This document shows positions 27,021 through 35,413 of a stretch of 64,000 bases of DNA, one piece after another. Numbering within the stretch: position 1 is the first letter of the stretch; every line of letters begins with the position of its first letter. The stretch spans positions 366,203-430,202 of the forward strand of contig CANJLL010000002.1 in NCBI GenBank assembly GCA_947475545.1, written 5' to 3'. The notes under the pieces are model-generated. The model was not told the origin of the DNA, did no database searches, and saw only the letters and a program-made list of their open reading frames with translations. Made by a program: the position numbers and the translations under genes. This DNA is from Chloroflexota bacterium (GTDB lineage Bacteria; Chloroflexota; Limnocylindria; Limnocylindrales; CSP1-4).

Positions 27021-28251
27021 CGAAGGGGCTCGCCCCGTGGCCCGGTCTGCGTCCCGGCCGATGCCCCTCGCCGGCGTCCGGATCCTCGCCTTCACCCATG
27101 TTGCCGCCGGGCCGTACTGCACGCTCCAGCTGGCGGCCCTGGGCGCGGAGGTGATCAAGGTGGAATCGTCCACCCGGATCGACTTGTGGCGCTGGGACAA
27201 GAACCGCGACCCCGAGCGGTCGCTGCGGTTCATCGACCACAACAAGAACGCGCGGAGCGTGACGCTCAACCTCAAGACGGACGAGGGCCGCGCGCTGGCG
27301 AAGGAGTTGGCCGCGAAGTCCGACGTGGTCATCGAGAACTTCGCCGCCGGCGTCCTGGACCGGCTGGGGCTGGGCTGGGACGTGCTCTCCCGGGGTCGCG
27401 AGGACCTGATCCTGGTGCACATGTCCGGGCTGGGCGCGTCCGGTCCACGCTCCGCCTACGTCACGTATGGCCCCAGCATGATGGCCATCTCCGGGATGAC
27501 CCACCTCTGGAACCAGCCCGAGCGCGAGGAGCCGGTGGGCTCTCAGACCTCCTACCCGGACTACCTGGTGGGCTCGTACGCGGCGTACGCGATTGTCGCG
27601 GCGCTGGTCGACCGGGACATGGAGGGGGCCGGGCGCGAAATCGACCTGATCCAGCTGGACGTGGTCGAGACCGCGATGGGGCCCGCGGTGGTCGCCGCTG
27701 CGAACGAGCTGGCGCCGGTGGGGCCGAAGGGGAACCGGGTGCCCGATGCGGTCCCGCACGACACGTACCCGTGCGTGGGCGGCAACGACGACTGGTGCGT
27801 CATCTCCGTTGCGACCGACGACGAGTGGGCTTCGCTGGCCGGGCTCATCGGCGGCGCAGCGGCGGCTCCGCGGTTCGCTTCGGCGGCCGGGCGGGTCGCG
27901 GCGCGGGCGGAGATCGATGGGATCGTGGGCGCCTGGACGCGCGAGCGCTCGGCACACCAGGTGTTCGAGGCCTGCCAGTCCGTGGGCGTTGCCGCTGGGG
28001 TCGTGGCCACGGGCCGCGACCTGATGCAGGATCGTCACCTCGCCGAGCGCGGCTTCCTGCTGGAGATGGAGCACGCGGCGATGGGCCCGGTCAAGCTGCC
28101 GGGCCTGGCCTTCCGCTTCGACCACGACCCGCTCCCCACCTGGCGCCTGGGCCCGCTCATGGGCCAGGACAACGTCTACGTGCTGGGCGAGGTCCTGGGC
28201 CGCTCCCCCGCCGACATCGCCCGCCTGGAATCCGAGGGCGTCGTCAAGTAG
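27013..28251 (+). CDS. CaiB/BaiF (class III) CoA-transferase
   Basis: 412 residues from a TTG at 27013, chosen because GGAGGG lies 6 nt upstream inside the previous gene; an ATG at 27061 is the alternative. Motifs: PLAGVRILAFTHVAAGPY, GAEVIKVESS, DVVIENFAAGVLDRLGLG and IDLIQLDVVE. Of the four class III CoA-transferases in the window this is the only one with an Asp at the position equivalent to formyl-CoA transferase D169. It ends the operon; a repeat-rich gap and a strong terminator on the opposite strand follow. Confidence 0.88.
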   Translation: MSSEGARPVARSASRPMPLAGVRILAFTHVAAGPYCTLQLAALGAEVIKVESSTRIDLWRWDKNRDPERSLRFIDHNKNARSVTLNLKTDEGRALAKELAAKSDVVIENFAAGVLDRLGLGWDVLSRGREDLILVHMSGLGASGPRSAYVTYGPSMMAISGMTHLWNQPEREEPVGSQTSYPDYLVGSYAAYAIVAALVDRDMEGAGREIDLIQLDVVETAMGPAVVAAANELAPVGPKGNRVPDAVPHDTYPCVGGNDDWCVISVATDDEWASLAGLIGGAAAAPRFASAAGRVAARAEIDGIVGAWTRERSAHQVFEACQSVGVAAGVVATGRDLMQDRHLAERGFLLEMEHAAMGPVKLPGLAFRFDHDPLPTWRLGPLMGQDNVYVLGEVLGRSPADIARLESEGVVK

Positions 28252-28330
28252 CCTCGGGGCGGCGCTGCCGGCGCGCCCCGCCATCCGATCTCTATCCCGC
28301 CGCGGGTCGCGCGGGCGCCGGCCGCGTCCG

Positions 28331-28380
28331 TCCTCGCCGACCCTCGCCGACCCTCGCCGACCCGCGCCGACCCGCGCCGA
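28331..28380. repeat. 10-bp tandem repeat, five copies
   Basis: Units of the form CCCTCGCCGA (three, the first starting TC) then CCCGCGCCGA (two), in exact 10-bp register. Confidence 0.9.
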
Positions 28381-28386
28381 GTTTCC

Positions 28387-28489
28387 CCAGTACGCGCACC
28401 CAGTGAGCACTATCCAAGGCTGCCAGCGCGACCGGGGGCGGTCCAAGCGTGGCAGCGCGGCCAGTGCTTCCAGTACGCGCACCCAGTGA
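28387..28489. repeat. 20-bp direct repeat pair with internal similarity
   Basis: CCAGTACGCGCACCCAGTGA occurs at 28387-28406 and 28470-28489. Between the copies are two related words (TCCAAGGCTGCCAGCGCGACC-like and TCCAAGCGTGGCAGCGCGGCC-like). The second copy also opens a 7-bp inverted repeat CCAGTAC/GTACTGG (28470-28476, 28492-28498). Function unknown. Confidence 0.75.
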
Positions 28490-28652
28490 ATGTACTGGCA
28501 CGAATTCCGACGTAGCGTTCATGGGGTGGACGTACTGCGATTTCGTGCCGCTCGGGGCCGCTCGGGGCCGCTCGGGGCCGGGCGGGGTGCGGCGGGGTGC
28601 GCCAGGGCCGGCGGCAGTGCGGCTGAGATCCGCCTCGGCCTCCGGAATCGAA

Positions 28653-28680
28653 ACGGCCCCGGCCGCAAGGCCGGGGCCGT
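28653..28680 (-). terminator. Rho-independent terminator of the DUF35/thiolase/crotonase operon
   Basis: Perfect 12-bp stem ACGGCCCCGGCC/GGCCGGGGCCGT with a 4-nt loop, 14 nt after the DUF35 stop on the minus strand, followed by TTTCGATT. Confidence 0.8.
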
Positions 28681-28694
28681 GATTCGGAACGGGG

Positions 28695-29099
28695 TTACGC
28701 GAGGACGAACTGCGGGATCTTGAGGTCGTCCGTCGACTGCTCGTAGATCATCTTGACGCGGACGCCGATCCGGACCTTCTCCACGTCGTCCGTGCGGACG
28801 TTGGCCATGATCCGGACGCCCTCGTCCAGCTCCACGTTGACCACCGCGTACGGCTCCATGCCCTTGAATGCGGGCTGGGGCGATCGAATGATGGTGTACG
28901 AGTAGATGGTGCCGTTGCCCGAGACCGGGACGTAGCCCAGGTTGGGGGACATGCAGTTGGGGCACAGCGCGTGCGGGTAGAAGTGGACGGCGCCGCAGTC
29001 GCCGCACTTGGGAATGGCGAGGGCCTCGGCGTTGACGCTGTCCCAGTAGCGCCGGGTGATGCTGGTGGGGACCGGAACGGGTCGCTCCTTGCCTTCCAT
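28695..29099 (-). CDS. DUF35 zinc-ribbon / OB-fold protein
   Basis: 134 residues. An N-terminal helix is followed by a rubredoxin-like zinc ribbon with two CxxC pairs (PKCGDCGAVHFYPHALCPNC, about residues 30-50). An OB-fold follows, with IYSYTIIRSPQPAFKG and YAVVNVELDEGVRI. Such proteins bind acyl-CoA and form complexes with thiolase-like partners. The gene lies 2 nt after the thiolase-like gene, and a stable complex of the two is expected. Confidence 0.9.
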   Translation of the reverse strand: MEGKERPVPVPTSITRRYWDSVNAEALAIPKCGDCGAVHFYPHALCPNCMSPNLGYVPVSGNGTIYSYTIIRSPQPAFKGMEPYAVVNVELDEGVRIMANVRTDDVEKVRIGVRVKMIYEQSTDDLKIPQFVLA

Positions 29100-29101
29100 G
29101 G

Positions 29102-30253
29102 TCAGACCTCCAGGACCGCAGCGACGCTGGTGTTCCAGTTGCGCAGGTAGTTGACGTAGCCGATGCCCGTCACCAGCGCGTTCTTGGGGTTGGGGATCTG
29201 GCGATCCCCGCCCTCGCCGCGCAGCTGGCGAATGGCCTCCACCGGCTGGATCATGCCGGCCGACAGGCCTGGCTGGCCCGCGGAGATCTGGCCGCCGCCC
29301 GTGTTGAGCGGCAGCTTGCCCAGGTGGGACAGGTCCGTTGCAGCGATGAACGCCGGCCCCTCGCCCTTGGCACAGAAGCCCAGGTCCTCCACCGCCAGGA
29401 CGAGCGCGACCGTGAAGTCGTCGTACGGCTGGAGCTGATCCACGTCGTCGTGACGCAGGCCGGCCATGGCCAGCGCCTTGGGCCCGGAGATCGAGAAACC
29501 GGTCTTGGTCACATCGGGCAGCGGGTTGGCGGCGTCGAAGTTGTGGCTCTCCGAGTAGCCAGTCAGGTAGACCGGCTTGTCCGTGAGCTGGCGGGCGCGC
29601 TTGCCGCTGGTGACGATGAGGGCGAGGCCGCCGTCGCAATGCATGACGCAGTCGAGGAGGCGGATCCCCTCGCCGATGATCTTGGAGGCGTAGTAGTCCT
29701 CGCGGGTCATCGGCGTGCGCAGCAGCGCGAGCGGGTTGAGCTCGGCGTGACGGCGCTGGGTCATGGCGATCTTGCACATCGCCTCGCCCGGGTCCGTGTA
29801 CTGGTGCTTGTAGCGGTTGACGATGAGGCCGAAGAGGCCTGGCGGGCCGGCCGGGCCGTAGGCCTCCTCGAACTCCACCCGGTAGCCCACCTGCTTCTTG
29901 GGCTCGATGGTGGGCACGTCGGCCATGGCGACCAGCACGGTCTCGGCGAAGCCGGCCTTGATCGCCGCCCCGGCACGCGCGATGGCCGCGACCGGCGAGC
30001 CACCCCCGATGTCCACGCTCTCCAGCCAGCCGGGGGACATGCCCAGGGCCTCGGCGGCGAGGATGCTCCAGAACGGGCTGCCGCCGCTGCCCAGCGCGGC
30101 GTTGGTGATCAGGCCATCGATCTCGGCCTTCTCGACCCCCGTGGCACGCATCGCCCCGGATGCGGCCTCGGAGAGCCAGTCGAAGATGTCGCGACCACTC
30201 TTGCGCTTGGACGGCGCCTCGTAGTAGCCCGCGATCGCGATCTCACGATCCAT
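29102..30253 (-). CDS. Thiolase-like protein (SCPx/Ltp2 type)
   Basis: 383 residues from the ATG at 30253. The thiolase fold is recognisable (EIDGLITNAALG, SVDIGGGSPVAAIARAGAAI, QLQPYDDFTVALVLAVEDLG, NTGGGQISAGQPG). The nucleophilic-Cys position of degradative thiolases is Gly/Ser (DIGGGSP), and the usual GHP near the C-terminus reads GQP. This pattern and the DUF35 partner are those of Ltp2-like proteins, some of which are retro-aldolases cleaving hydroxyacyl-CoA in steroid side-chain breakdown. Condensing thiolase activity is therefore doubtful. Confidence 0.85.
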   Translation of the reverse strand: MDREIAIAGYYEAPSKRKSGRDIFDWLSEAASGAMRATGVEKAEIDGLITNAALGSGGSPFWSILAAEALGMSPGWLESVDIGGGSPVAAIARAGAAIKAGFAETVLVAMADVPTIEPKKQVGYRVEFEEAYGPAGPPGLFGLIVNRYKHQYTDPGEAMCKIAMTQRRHAELNPLALLRTPMTREDYYASKIIGEGIRLLDCVMHCDGGLALIVTSGKRARQLTDKPVYLTGYSESHNFDAANPLPDVTKTGFSISGPKALAMAGLRHDDVDQLQPYDDFTVALVLAVEDLGFCAKGEGPAFIAATDLSHLGKLPLNTGGGQISAGQPGLSAGMIQPVEAIRQLRGEGGDRQIPNPKNALVTGIGYVNYLRNWNTSVAAVLEV

Positions 30254-30266
30254 GCTCACTCTCCGG

Positions 30267-31070
30267 CTACTTGCCCTGCCAGACCGGTGGACGCTTCTCG
30301 ACAAAGGAGCGTGGCCCCTCCTTCGAGTCCTCCGTCTGGCCGAGCAGGATGGCGAGGTCGGCCTCCAGGCGGAGACCCTCCTCCAGCGACAGGTCGAGGC
30401 CCTTGTTGATGGCCTCCTTGATGAACCGCGCCGACACCGGCGCCCCCTTGAGGATGGTGGCCGCCAGGCGGTGGGCCGCGGGCAGCAGGTCGGCCGGCTC
30501 GACGACCTCGTTGACCAGGCCGATGCGATAGGCCTCGGCCGCGTCGATGGGCTCCCCGGTCAGGGCGATCTTCATGGCGTGGCCCGGGCCGACCAGGCGC
30601 GAGAGGCGCTGGCTGCCGCCCGCGCCCGGCATGATGCCGCGCCGGATCTCGGTCAGGCCGATCTTCGCGTTGGTCGCGGCGATGCGGAGGTCGCACGCGA
30701 GCGAGATCTCCAGTCCGCCGCCCAGGCACCAGCCGTGGATGGCGGCGATGGTGGGCCGGTCCACGGCCGCGAGGGCCTTGTGCATGGTGGCAATCCCGGG
30801 CCGGACCCGGCTGGCGCGCTTCTCGATGAAGCTCACCTGCTCCGCGGCGCGCTCCTTGAGGTCGAGGCCCGCCGAGAACGCCTTCTCGCCCGCGCCCGTG
30901 ACAATCACCACGCGGACATCGGGGTCCTGGTTGAAACCGGCGCACGCGTCGATGAACTCGCGCGTGAGCTGTGCGTTGAACGCGTTCATCGCGTCCGGAC
31001 GGTTGAGCGTCAGCGTCGCGACGTGATCCTCGACGGTGACAATGATCGCTTCGTAGCCAGCTTCCGACAT
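30267..31070 (-). CDS. Enoyl-CoA hydratase/isomerase (crotonase) family
   Basis: 267 residues. Oxyanion-hole segments are AFSAGLDLKERA and IHGWCLGGGLEISLACDLR. The catalytic-Glu region TEIRRGIMPGAGGSQRL matches hydratases, including the second Gly-rich turn. It heads the leftward operon crotonase - thiolase-like - DUF35: hydration of an enoyl-CoA followed by C-C cleavage would be a coherent pair of steps. The start at 31070 fits the family N-terminus. Confidence 0.9.
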   Translation of the reverse strand: MSEAGYEAIIVTVEDHVATLTLNRPDAMNAFNAQLTREFIDACAGFNQDPDVRVVIVTGAGEKAFSAGLDLKERAAEQVSFIEKRASRVRPGIATMHKALAAVDRPTIAAIHGWCLGGGLEISLACDLRIAATNAKIGLTEIRRGIMPGAGGSQRLSRLVGPGHAMKIALTGEPIDAAEAYRIGLVNEVVEPADLLPAAHRLAATILKGAPVSARFIKEAINKGLDLSLEEGLRLEADLAILLGQTEDSKEGPRSFVEKRPPVWQGK

Positions 31071-31352
31071 GTCCGCCCCTCCTGCAGGTGGGCCTTCCCC
31101 GCGCCCATGCTACCCGATCAGGGACCCGCGAAAACCCTCCAGGAGGCACAGCCGAGGGTTCGGCCGTGCCAACTCCTGGCCACTCCGGGGCGGCCCGGGA
31201 CCGGGTCGCGAGGGGGTAGAATCGCGGCCCGGCCCGTGCGCGCGCGCCTCGCCGGTGAAGGGACGTCGACGACCAGAGGTGGGCCCGTGCGGGCGCGCCT
31301 GCGGGCGACGCGCCTGCGGGCGAGCACCCGCGATCACGAGAGGAGCGACCTG

Positions 31353-32822
31353 ATGGCCATCGCCCAGCCTGAGACCACCATCGTGCAGGCCCCCATGCGG
31401 ATCGGCGGCAAGGACGTCACCACGGACACGTGGATCGACGTGACCAACCCCGCGGACATCCGCGAGATCGTGGGCCGCGTCCCGGTGGGCACCGCCGAGC
31501 ACGCCATCGCGGCCACCGAGGCCGCCCAGCGGGCGTTCCCCGTCTGGTCCGGCATGCCTCCCGCCGAACGCGCGGCACGGATCCGCGCCGCGGGCCAGGC
31601 GCTCCTCGCCGATGCCGAGGCACGGGCCATCCTCCTCGCCCGCGAATGTGGCTGCCTGATGGCCGAGGCCAAGGGCGGCGTGCTCAACTGCGTCCGCGTC
31701 ATGGACTATTACGCCAAGGTGGGGGAGAGCTTCCACTTCGAGGAGGACCTGCCCAGCCCCAACGGCCGCGTGATCGTGGTTCGAGAGGCGATGGGCGTGA
31801 GCGCCGTCATCGTGCCGTGGAACTCGCCCACCTACCTGGGCTTCCTGGCCCTGGGCCCGGTGCTCATGGCCGGCAACACGGTGGTGGTCAAGCCGCCCAC
31901 CGAGGCACCGCTGGCGCTGATGGACAGCCTCAAGGTGCTGGAGCCCTTCTTCCCCGAGGGCACCATCAACTGGGTGACCGGCCCGGGCAGCACCGTGGGC
32001 GCCGCGCTCATGAGCGCCCCGCTGGTCCGCAAGATCAACTTCACGGGCAGCACCCAGGTGGGCAAGGACGTCCTGCGCAACGCGGCGGCCACCATCAAGC
32101 GCGTCTCGCTGGAGCTGGGCGGCAACGACCCGGCCATCGTCCTCGACGACGTGGACCTCGACTTCGTCGTGCCGGAGCTCGTCCAGGGCGTCTTCGGCCT
32201 GTCGGGCCAGATCTGCTACGACGTCAAGCGGATCTACGTCCAGGAGTCGCGCTACAAGGCCTTCGTGGACCAGTTCACCCAGGTGACCGATCAGTTCGTG
32301 GTGGGCAACGGCCTCAACCCGCGCTCCACCCTGGGCCCCCTGGTGAACCAGAAGCAGCAGAAGTGGGTCAACGGCCTCATCGACGACGCGCGGACCCGCG
32401 GCGCGACGGTCAGCCAGGTGGGCAGCAAGCTCGACGAGGCCGCCTGGCCGTATGGCTGGTACGTCCTGCCCGCCGTCATCAGCGATGTCGACCAGTCCTT
32501 TGAGGTCGTCAGCTGCGAGCAGTTCGGACCCATCATCCCGATCATCCCGTTCAAGACCGTCGAGCAGGCGGTCGAGATGGCCAACGACAGCAACTACGGC
32601 CTGTGCTCCTCGGTCTGGACGCCGGACGAGGACCGCGCCTGGGGCATCGCCCGGAAGCTCCAGGCCGGCACCTCGTTCATCAACGTCCACCGACGCGGCG
32701 CCTCCGGCGTGGACATGCCCTACGGCGGCTTCAAGGAGAGCGGCCTGGGTCGCGGCCACGGCGTCGTGGCGCTCGAGGAGCAGCTGGAGATGCATACCCT
32801 CAGCAGCCGCCGTCCGGCGTGA
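31353..32822 (+). CDS. Aldehyde dehydrogenase family protein
   Basis: 489 residues, NAD(P)-dependent oxidation of an aldehyde or semialdehyde. The ATG has AGGAG 8 nt upstream. Seen: VPWNSPTYLGFLALGP, coenzyme site FTGSTQVGK, catalytic Glu in LELGGNDPAIVL, and the nucleophile Cys in FGLSGQICYDVKRIYV. The usual GQxC motif is thus present, although followed by Tyr-Asp instead of the common small residues. A TAGAAT -10-like word lies at 31217. Three MFS transporter genes follow, starting 129 nt downstream. Confidence 0.9.
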   Translation: MAIAQPETTIVQAPMRIGGKDVTTDTWIDVTNPADIREIVGRVPVGTAEHAIAATEAAQRAFPVWSGMPPAERAARIRAAGQALLADAEARAILLARECGCLMAEAKGGVLNCVRVMDYYAKVGESFHFEEDLPSPNGRVIVVREAMGVSAVIVPWNSPTYLGFLALGPVLMAGNTVVVKPPTEAPLALMDSLKVLEPFFPEGTINWVTGPGSTVGAALMSAPLVRKINFTGSTQVGKDVLRNAAATIKRVSLELGGNDPAIVLDDVDLDFVVPELVQGVFGLSGQICYDVKRIYVQESRYKAFVDQFTQVTDQFVVGNGLNPRSTLGPLVNQKQQKWVNGLIDDARTRGATVSQVGSKLDEAAWPYGWYVLPAVISDVDQSFEVVSCEQFGPIIPIIPFKTVEQAVEMANDSNYGLCSSVWTPDEDRAWGIARKLQAGTSFINVHRRGASGVDMPYGGFKESGLGRGHGVVALEEQLEMHTLSSRRPA

Positions 32823-32951
32823 GGCTCGCCGGGCGACCGGTGATCACGGGACGCCCCGTCCCGGGCAGCATGGCCTGCCCGGGACCCGTCCGGACCCGTC
32901 GGTGAGAGAAGGAGTCTGGCCTATGGCCGGACTCGCCACCAGGAGCGCCCC

Positions 32952-34205
32952 GTGAGCGCGGGGCGTGCTTCGGCCTACTCCCAGAGCGACATCTGGGCGT
33001 TCCGGATCCAGATGCTGGTCGCCTTCCTGTCGACGTCGGCCATCGCCGGGACGCGGCCCACCACCACCTACCGGGCGCTGGACCTGGGCGCGACCAACTT
33101 CGAGGTCGGGCTGGTCCAGTCCGCCTTCTCCGTGCTCCCCGCGCTCACCGCCATGGTGGTCGGCCGCTGGATCGACCGACGCGGCGAAGGCCGGACCTAT
33201 GCCGGCGGCCTGCTGGCACTCTCGATCGGCGGGCTCCTGTCCGCGCTCGCCGGGAACCTGCCGATGCTGGCGCTGGCCCAGGCGATCGTCGGCTTCGGAA
33301 CCATCACCTCGCTGATCTCGGGCCAGGCGTCCATCGCCGCGCGCGCCCACCAGGAGGACTGGAACAAGCGCTTCGGGTCCTACGCGGCGTGCCTCTCCCT
33401 GGGCCAGCTGGTGGGCCCGTCGATGGCCGCCGCCATCCAGGAGTCGGCCATCGTGGGCCGCGACGGCGAGCAGTGGGTCTTCGTCGTGGCCGCGACGCTC
33501 AGCATGGGCGCCGGCCTCCTGACGCTCGTGATGCCGCCGGCGCCCCGGCCCGCGACCGGTGCCGGCGCGGAGCCCCAGGCCCGGTTCCTCGCCGCCGTCG
33601 GACGCGTGCTCCGGCGACCGGGGATGTTCTCGGCGATGTACGTCAGCATCGCGGTCGCATCGACCATCGACGTCCTGTCCGCCTACCTGCCCGTCTACGG
33701 GACGGTGGCCGGTCTCCCAGTCGCCCTGGTGGGCCTGCTCCTGTCGATCCGGGCCGGGGCCACGATGGCCTCGCGCCTGATGATGGACGCCATCCTCCGG
33801 CGCCTGAGCTGGCAACGAGCGATGGTCATCTGCCTGGCGCTCTCGGCGGTGATGTTGGCGCTCATCCCAACCACGGCATTCCCGCCGTTCCTGGTCGCGA
33901 TCATGGTGCTCCTGGGTCTCACGATCGGGATGCTCCAGCCGATGACCATCAGCTGGATCGCGAGCCGGGCCGCCAAGGGCGAGCGGGGCACCGCGCTCGC
34001 GGTCCGCCTCACCGGCAACCGGACATCGCTGCTCATGGTCCCCGCGGTCATGGGCGCCGTCGCCGGCAGTGCCGGGGTGGCGGCCGTGTTCTGGATCCTG
34101 GCCGGTGTCATCGGGCTGGGCTCCGTGATCGGGCGCCGCGCGCACGCCAGCTCACCCGTCGAGGCCCCCAAGGCGGCCGACGAGCCAGCCAGCCCAGCGG
34201 CCTGA
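32952..34205 (+). CDS. MFS transporter, paralogue 1 of 3
   Basis: 417 residues, about 12 hydrophobic segments. The GTG start at 32952 has AGGAG 8 nt upstream. It shares with the next two proteins the N-terminal motif AGTRPTTTYRALDLGA, the loop GRWIDRRGEG (motif A-like), RRPGMFSAM at the start of the second half and QPMTISWIASRAAKGERGTA. Substrate unknown; the family looks like drug/metabolite proton antiporters. First of three consecutive genes with 2-nt or overlapping junctions. Confidence 0.9.
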   Translation: MSAGRASAYSQSDIWAFRIQMLVAFLSTSAIAGTRPTTTYRALDLGATNFEVGLVQSAFSVLPALTAMVVGRWIDRRGEGRTYAGGLLALSIGGLLSALAGNLPMLALAQAIVGFGTITSLISGQASIAARAHQEDWNKRFGSYAACLSLGQLVGPSMAAAIQESAIVGRDGEQWVFVVAATLSMGAGLLTLVMPPAPRPATGAGAEPQARFLAAVGRVLRRPGMFSAMYVSIAVASTIDVLSAYLPVYGTVAGLPVALVGLLLSIRAGATMASRLMMDAILRRLSWQRAMVICLALSAVMLALIPTTAFPPFLVAIMVLLGLTIGMLQPMTISWIASRAAKGERGTALAVRLTGNRTSLLMVPAVMGAVAGSAGVAAVFWILAGVIGLGSVIGRRAHASSPVEAPKAADEPASPAA

Positions 34206-34207
34206 CC

Positions 34208-35413
34208 GTGGGCCGCCTGCGCGACGAGCGGCTGGGCCTCCTGGTCCAGCTCCTCGTGGCCCTGCTGGCCGTGACCGCACAGGCGGGGACGCGGCCCACA
34301 GCCACCTACCGGGCGCTGGACCTTGGTGCCACGCCGTTCGAGGTCGGCATGGTCCAGTCCGCGTATTCCGTGCTGCCCGCCCTCATCGCGGTCTTCCTCG
34401 GGCGCTGGGTGGATCGGCTGGGCGAGGTGCGCACCTACGCGGGCGCGCTGGTGCTCATGGCCGTGGGCGCCGGCATCTCGGCCATGGCCGGGTCGCTCCT
34501 CGTGCTGGCGCTGGGCCAGGCATGCATCGGCTTCGGGACCACGGGCATGCTGGTGGCGGGCCAGGTGATGATCGCCAGCCGCAGCCGCCAGGAGGCGTGG
34601 AACAAGAGCTACGGGAACTACTCGGCGGCGATCTCGATCGGCACGCTGATCGGCCCGTCGCTGGCCGCCACCATCCAGGGGATGACGGTCCTTGGGCCGG
34701 AGCCGGAGCGCGCCGTCTTCGCATCGTCCATGGTGATCGTGCTGGTGGCGGCCGTTCTGATCATGTTGCTGCCCGAGAAGCGGGCGAGCGACGCCGGCGA
34801 GGAGCGTGGGCCCGAGGAGCCGTTCTTCACCGTCCTGTCGCGCATCCTGCGCCGGCCCGGGGTTCCCTCGGCGATGTTCGTCAGCATCGTGGTGATCTCC
34901 ACGATCGACATCCTCGTCGCCTACCTGCCCATCTTCGGCGAGATCTCCGGCCTCTCGGTCCAGCTTGTGGGCCTCCTCCTGTCGGTCCGCGCCGCCTCGA
35001 CGCTGGCCTCGCGGCTGTTCATGACCCAGCTGCTCCAGCGCTTTGGCTGGGGGCCCACGCTGGTCAGCAGCCTGGCGATGGCGGCGGCCTCGCTGGCGAT
35101 CCTGCCGACAACCACGGAGCCGATCCTGCTGATCCTGCTGATGGCCGGCTGCGGGTTCGGCATCGGGCTGGGCCAGCCGATGTCGGTCACGTGGATCGCC
35201 AGCCGGACGTCGAAGGCCGAGCGCTCGACGGCGCTGTCGGCCCGCCTGGGCGCCAATCGGGCCTCGCTCCTGTTTGTCCCCGCGGTCATGGGGGCGGTGG
35301 CGGGCGCTGGCGGGGTGGCCGTGGTCTTCGTCATCATGGCGGTGGTGCTGGAGCTGGGCGCGTGGAGCACCCACCGCGCCAACCTGGGCCCGGTCGAGCA
35401 GGCGCCATCCTGA
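34208..35413 (+). CDS. MFS transporter, paralogue 2 of 3
   Basis: 401 residues from a GTG two bases after the previous stop. It has the same layout and motifs as its neighbours: AGTRPTATYRALDLGA, GRWVDRLGEVRTY, RILRRPGVPSAMF and QPMSVTWIASRTSKAERSTA. The central loop (EKRASDAGEERGPEEP) is more acidic than in the other copies. Its stop overlaps the next start by one base (TGATG). Confidence 0.9.
   Translation: MGRLRDERLGLLVQLLVALLAVTAQAGTRPTATYRALDLGATPFEVGMVQSAYSVLPALIAVFLGRWVDRLGEVRTYAGALVLMAVGAGISAMAGSLLVLALGQACIGFGTTGMLVAGQVMIASRSRQEAWNKSYGNYSAAISIGTLIGPSLAATIQGMTVLGPEPERAVFASSMVIVLVAAVLIMLLPEKRASDAGEERGPEEPFFTVLSRILRRPGVPSAMFVSIVVISTIDILVAYLPIFGEISGLSVQLVGLLLSVRAASTLASRLFMTQLLQRFGWGPTLVSSLAMAAASLAILPTTTEPILLILLMAGCGFGIGLGQPMSVTWIASRTSKAERSTALSARLGANRASLLFVPAVMGAVAGAGGVAVVFVIMAVVLELGAWSTHRANLGPVEQAPS

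Larger units (their letters stand above)
28252..28694. other. Repeat-rich intergenic region between convergent operons
   Basis: No gene recognised. It holds five tandem 10-bp units (28331-28380), a 20-bp perfect direct repeat (28387-28406 and 28470-28489), three copies of GCTCGGGGCC at 28550-28580 and a strong hairpin at 28653-28680 that terminates the leftward operon. Confidence 0.7.

Noticed and set aside
27061..28251. ATG at 27061 as start of the second CoA-transferase
   Set aside because: The upstream TTG at 27013 has an ideally spaced GGAGGG and overlaps the previous gene, as most junctions here do; the ATG lacks a ribosome site.
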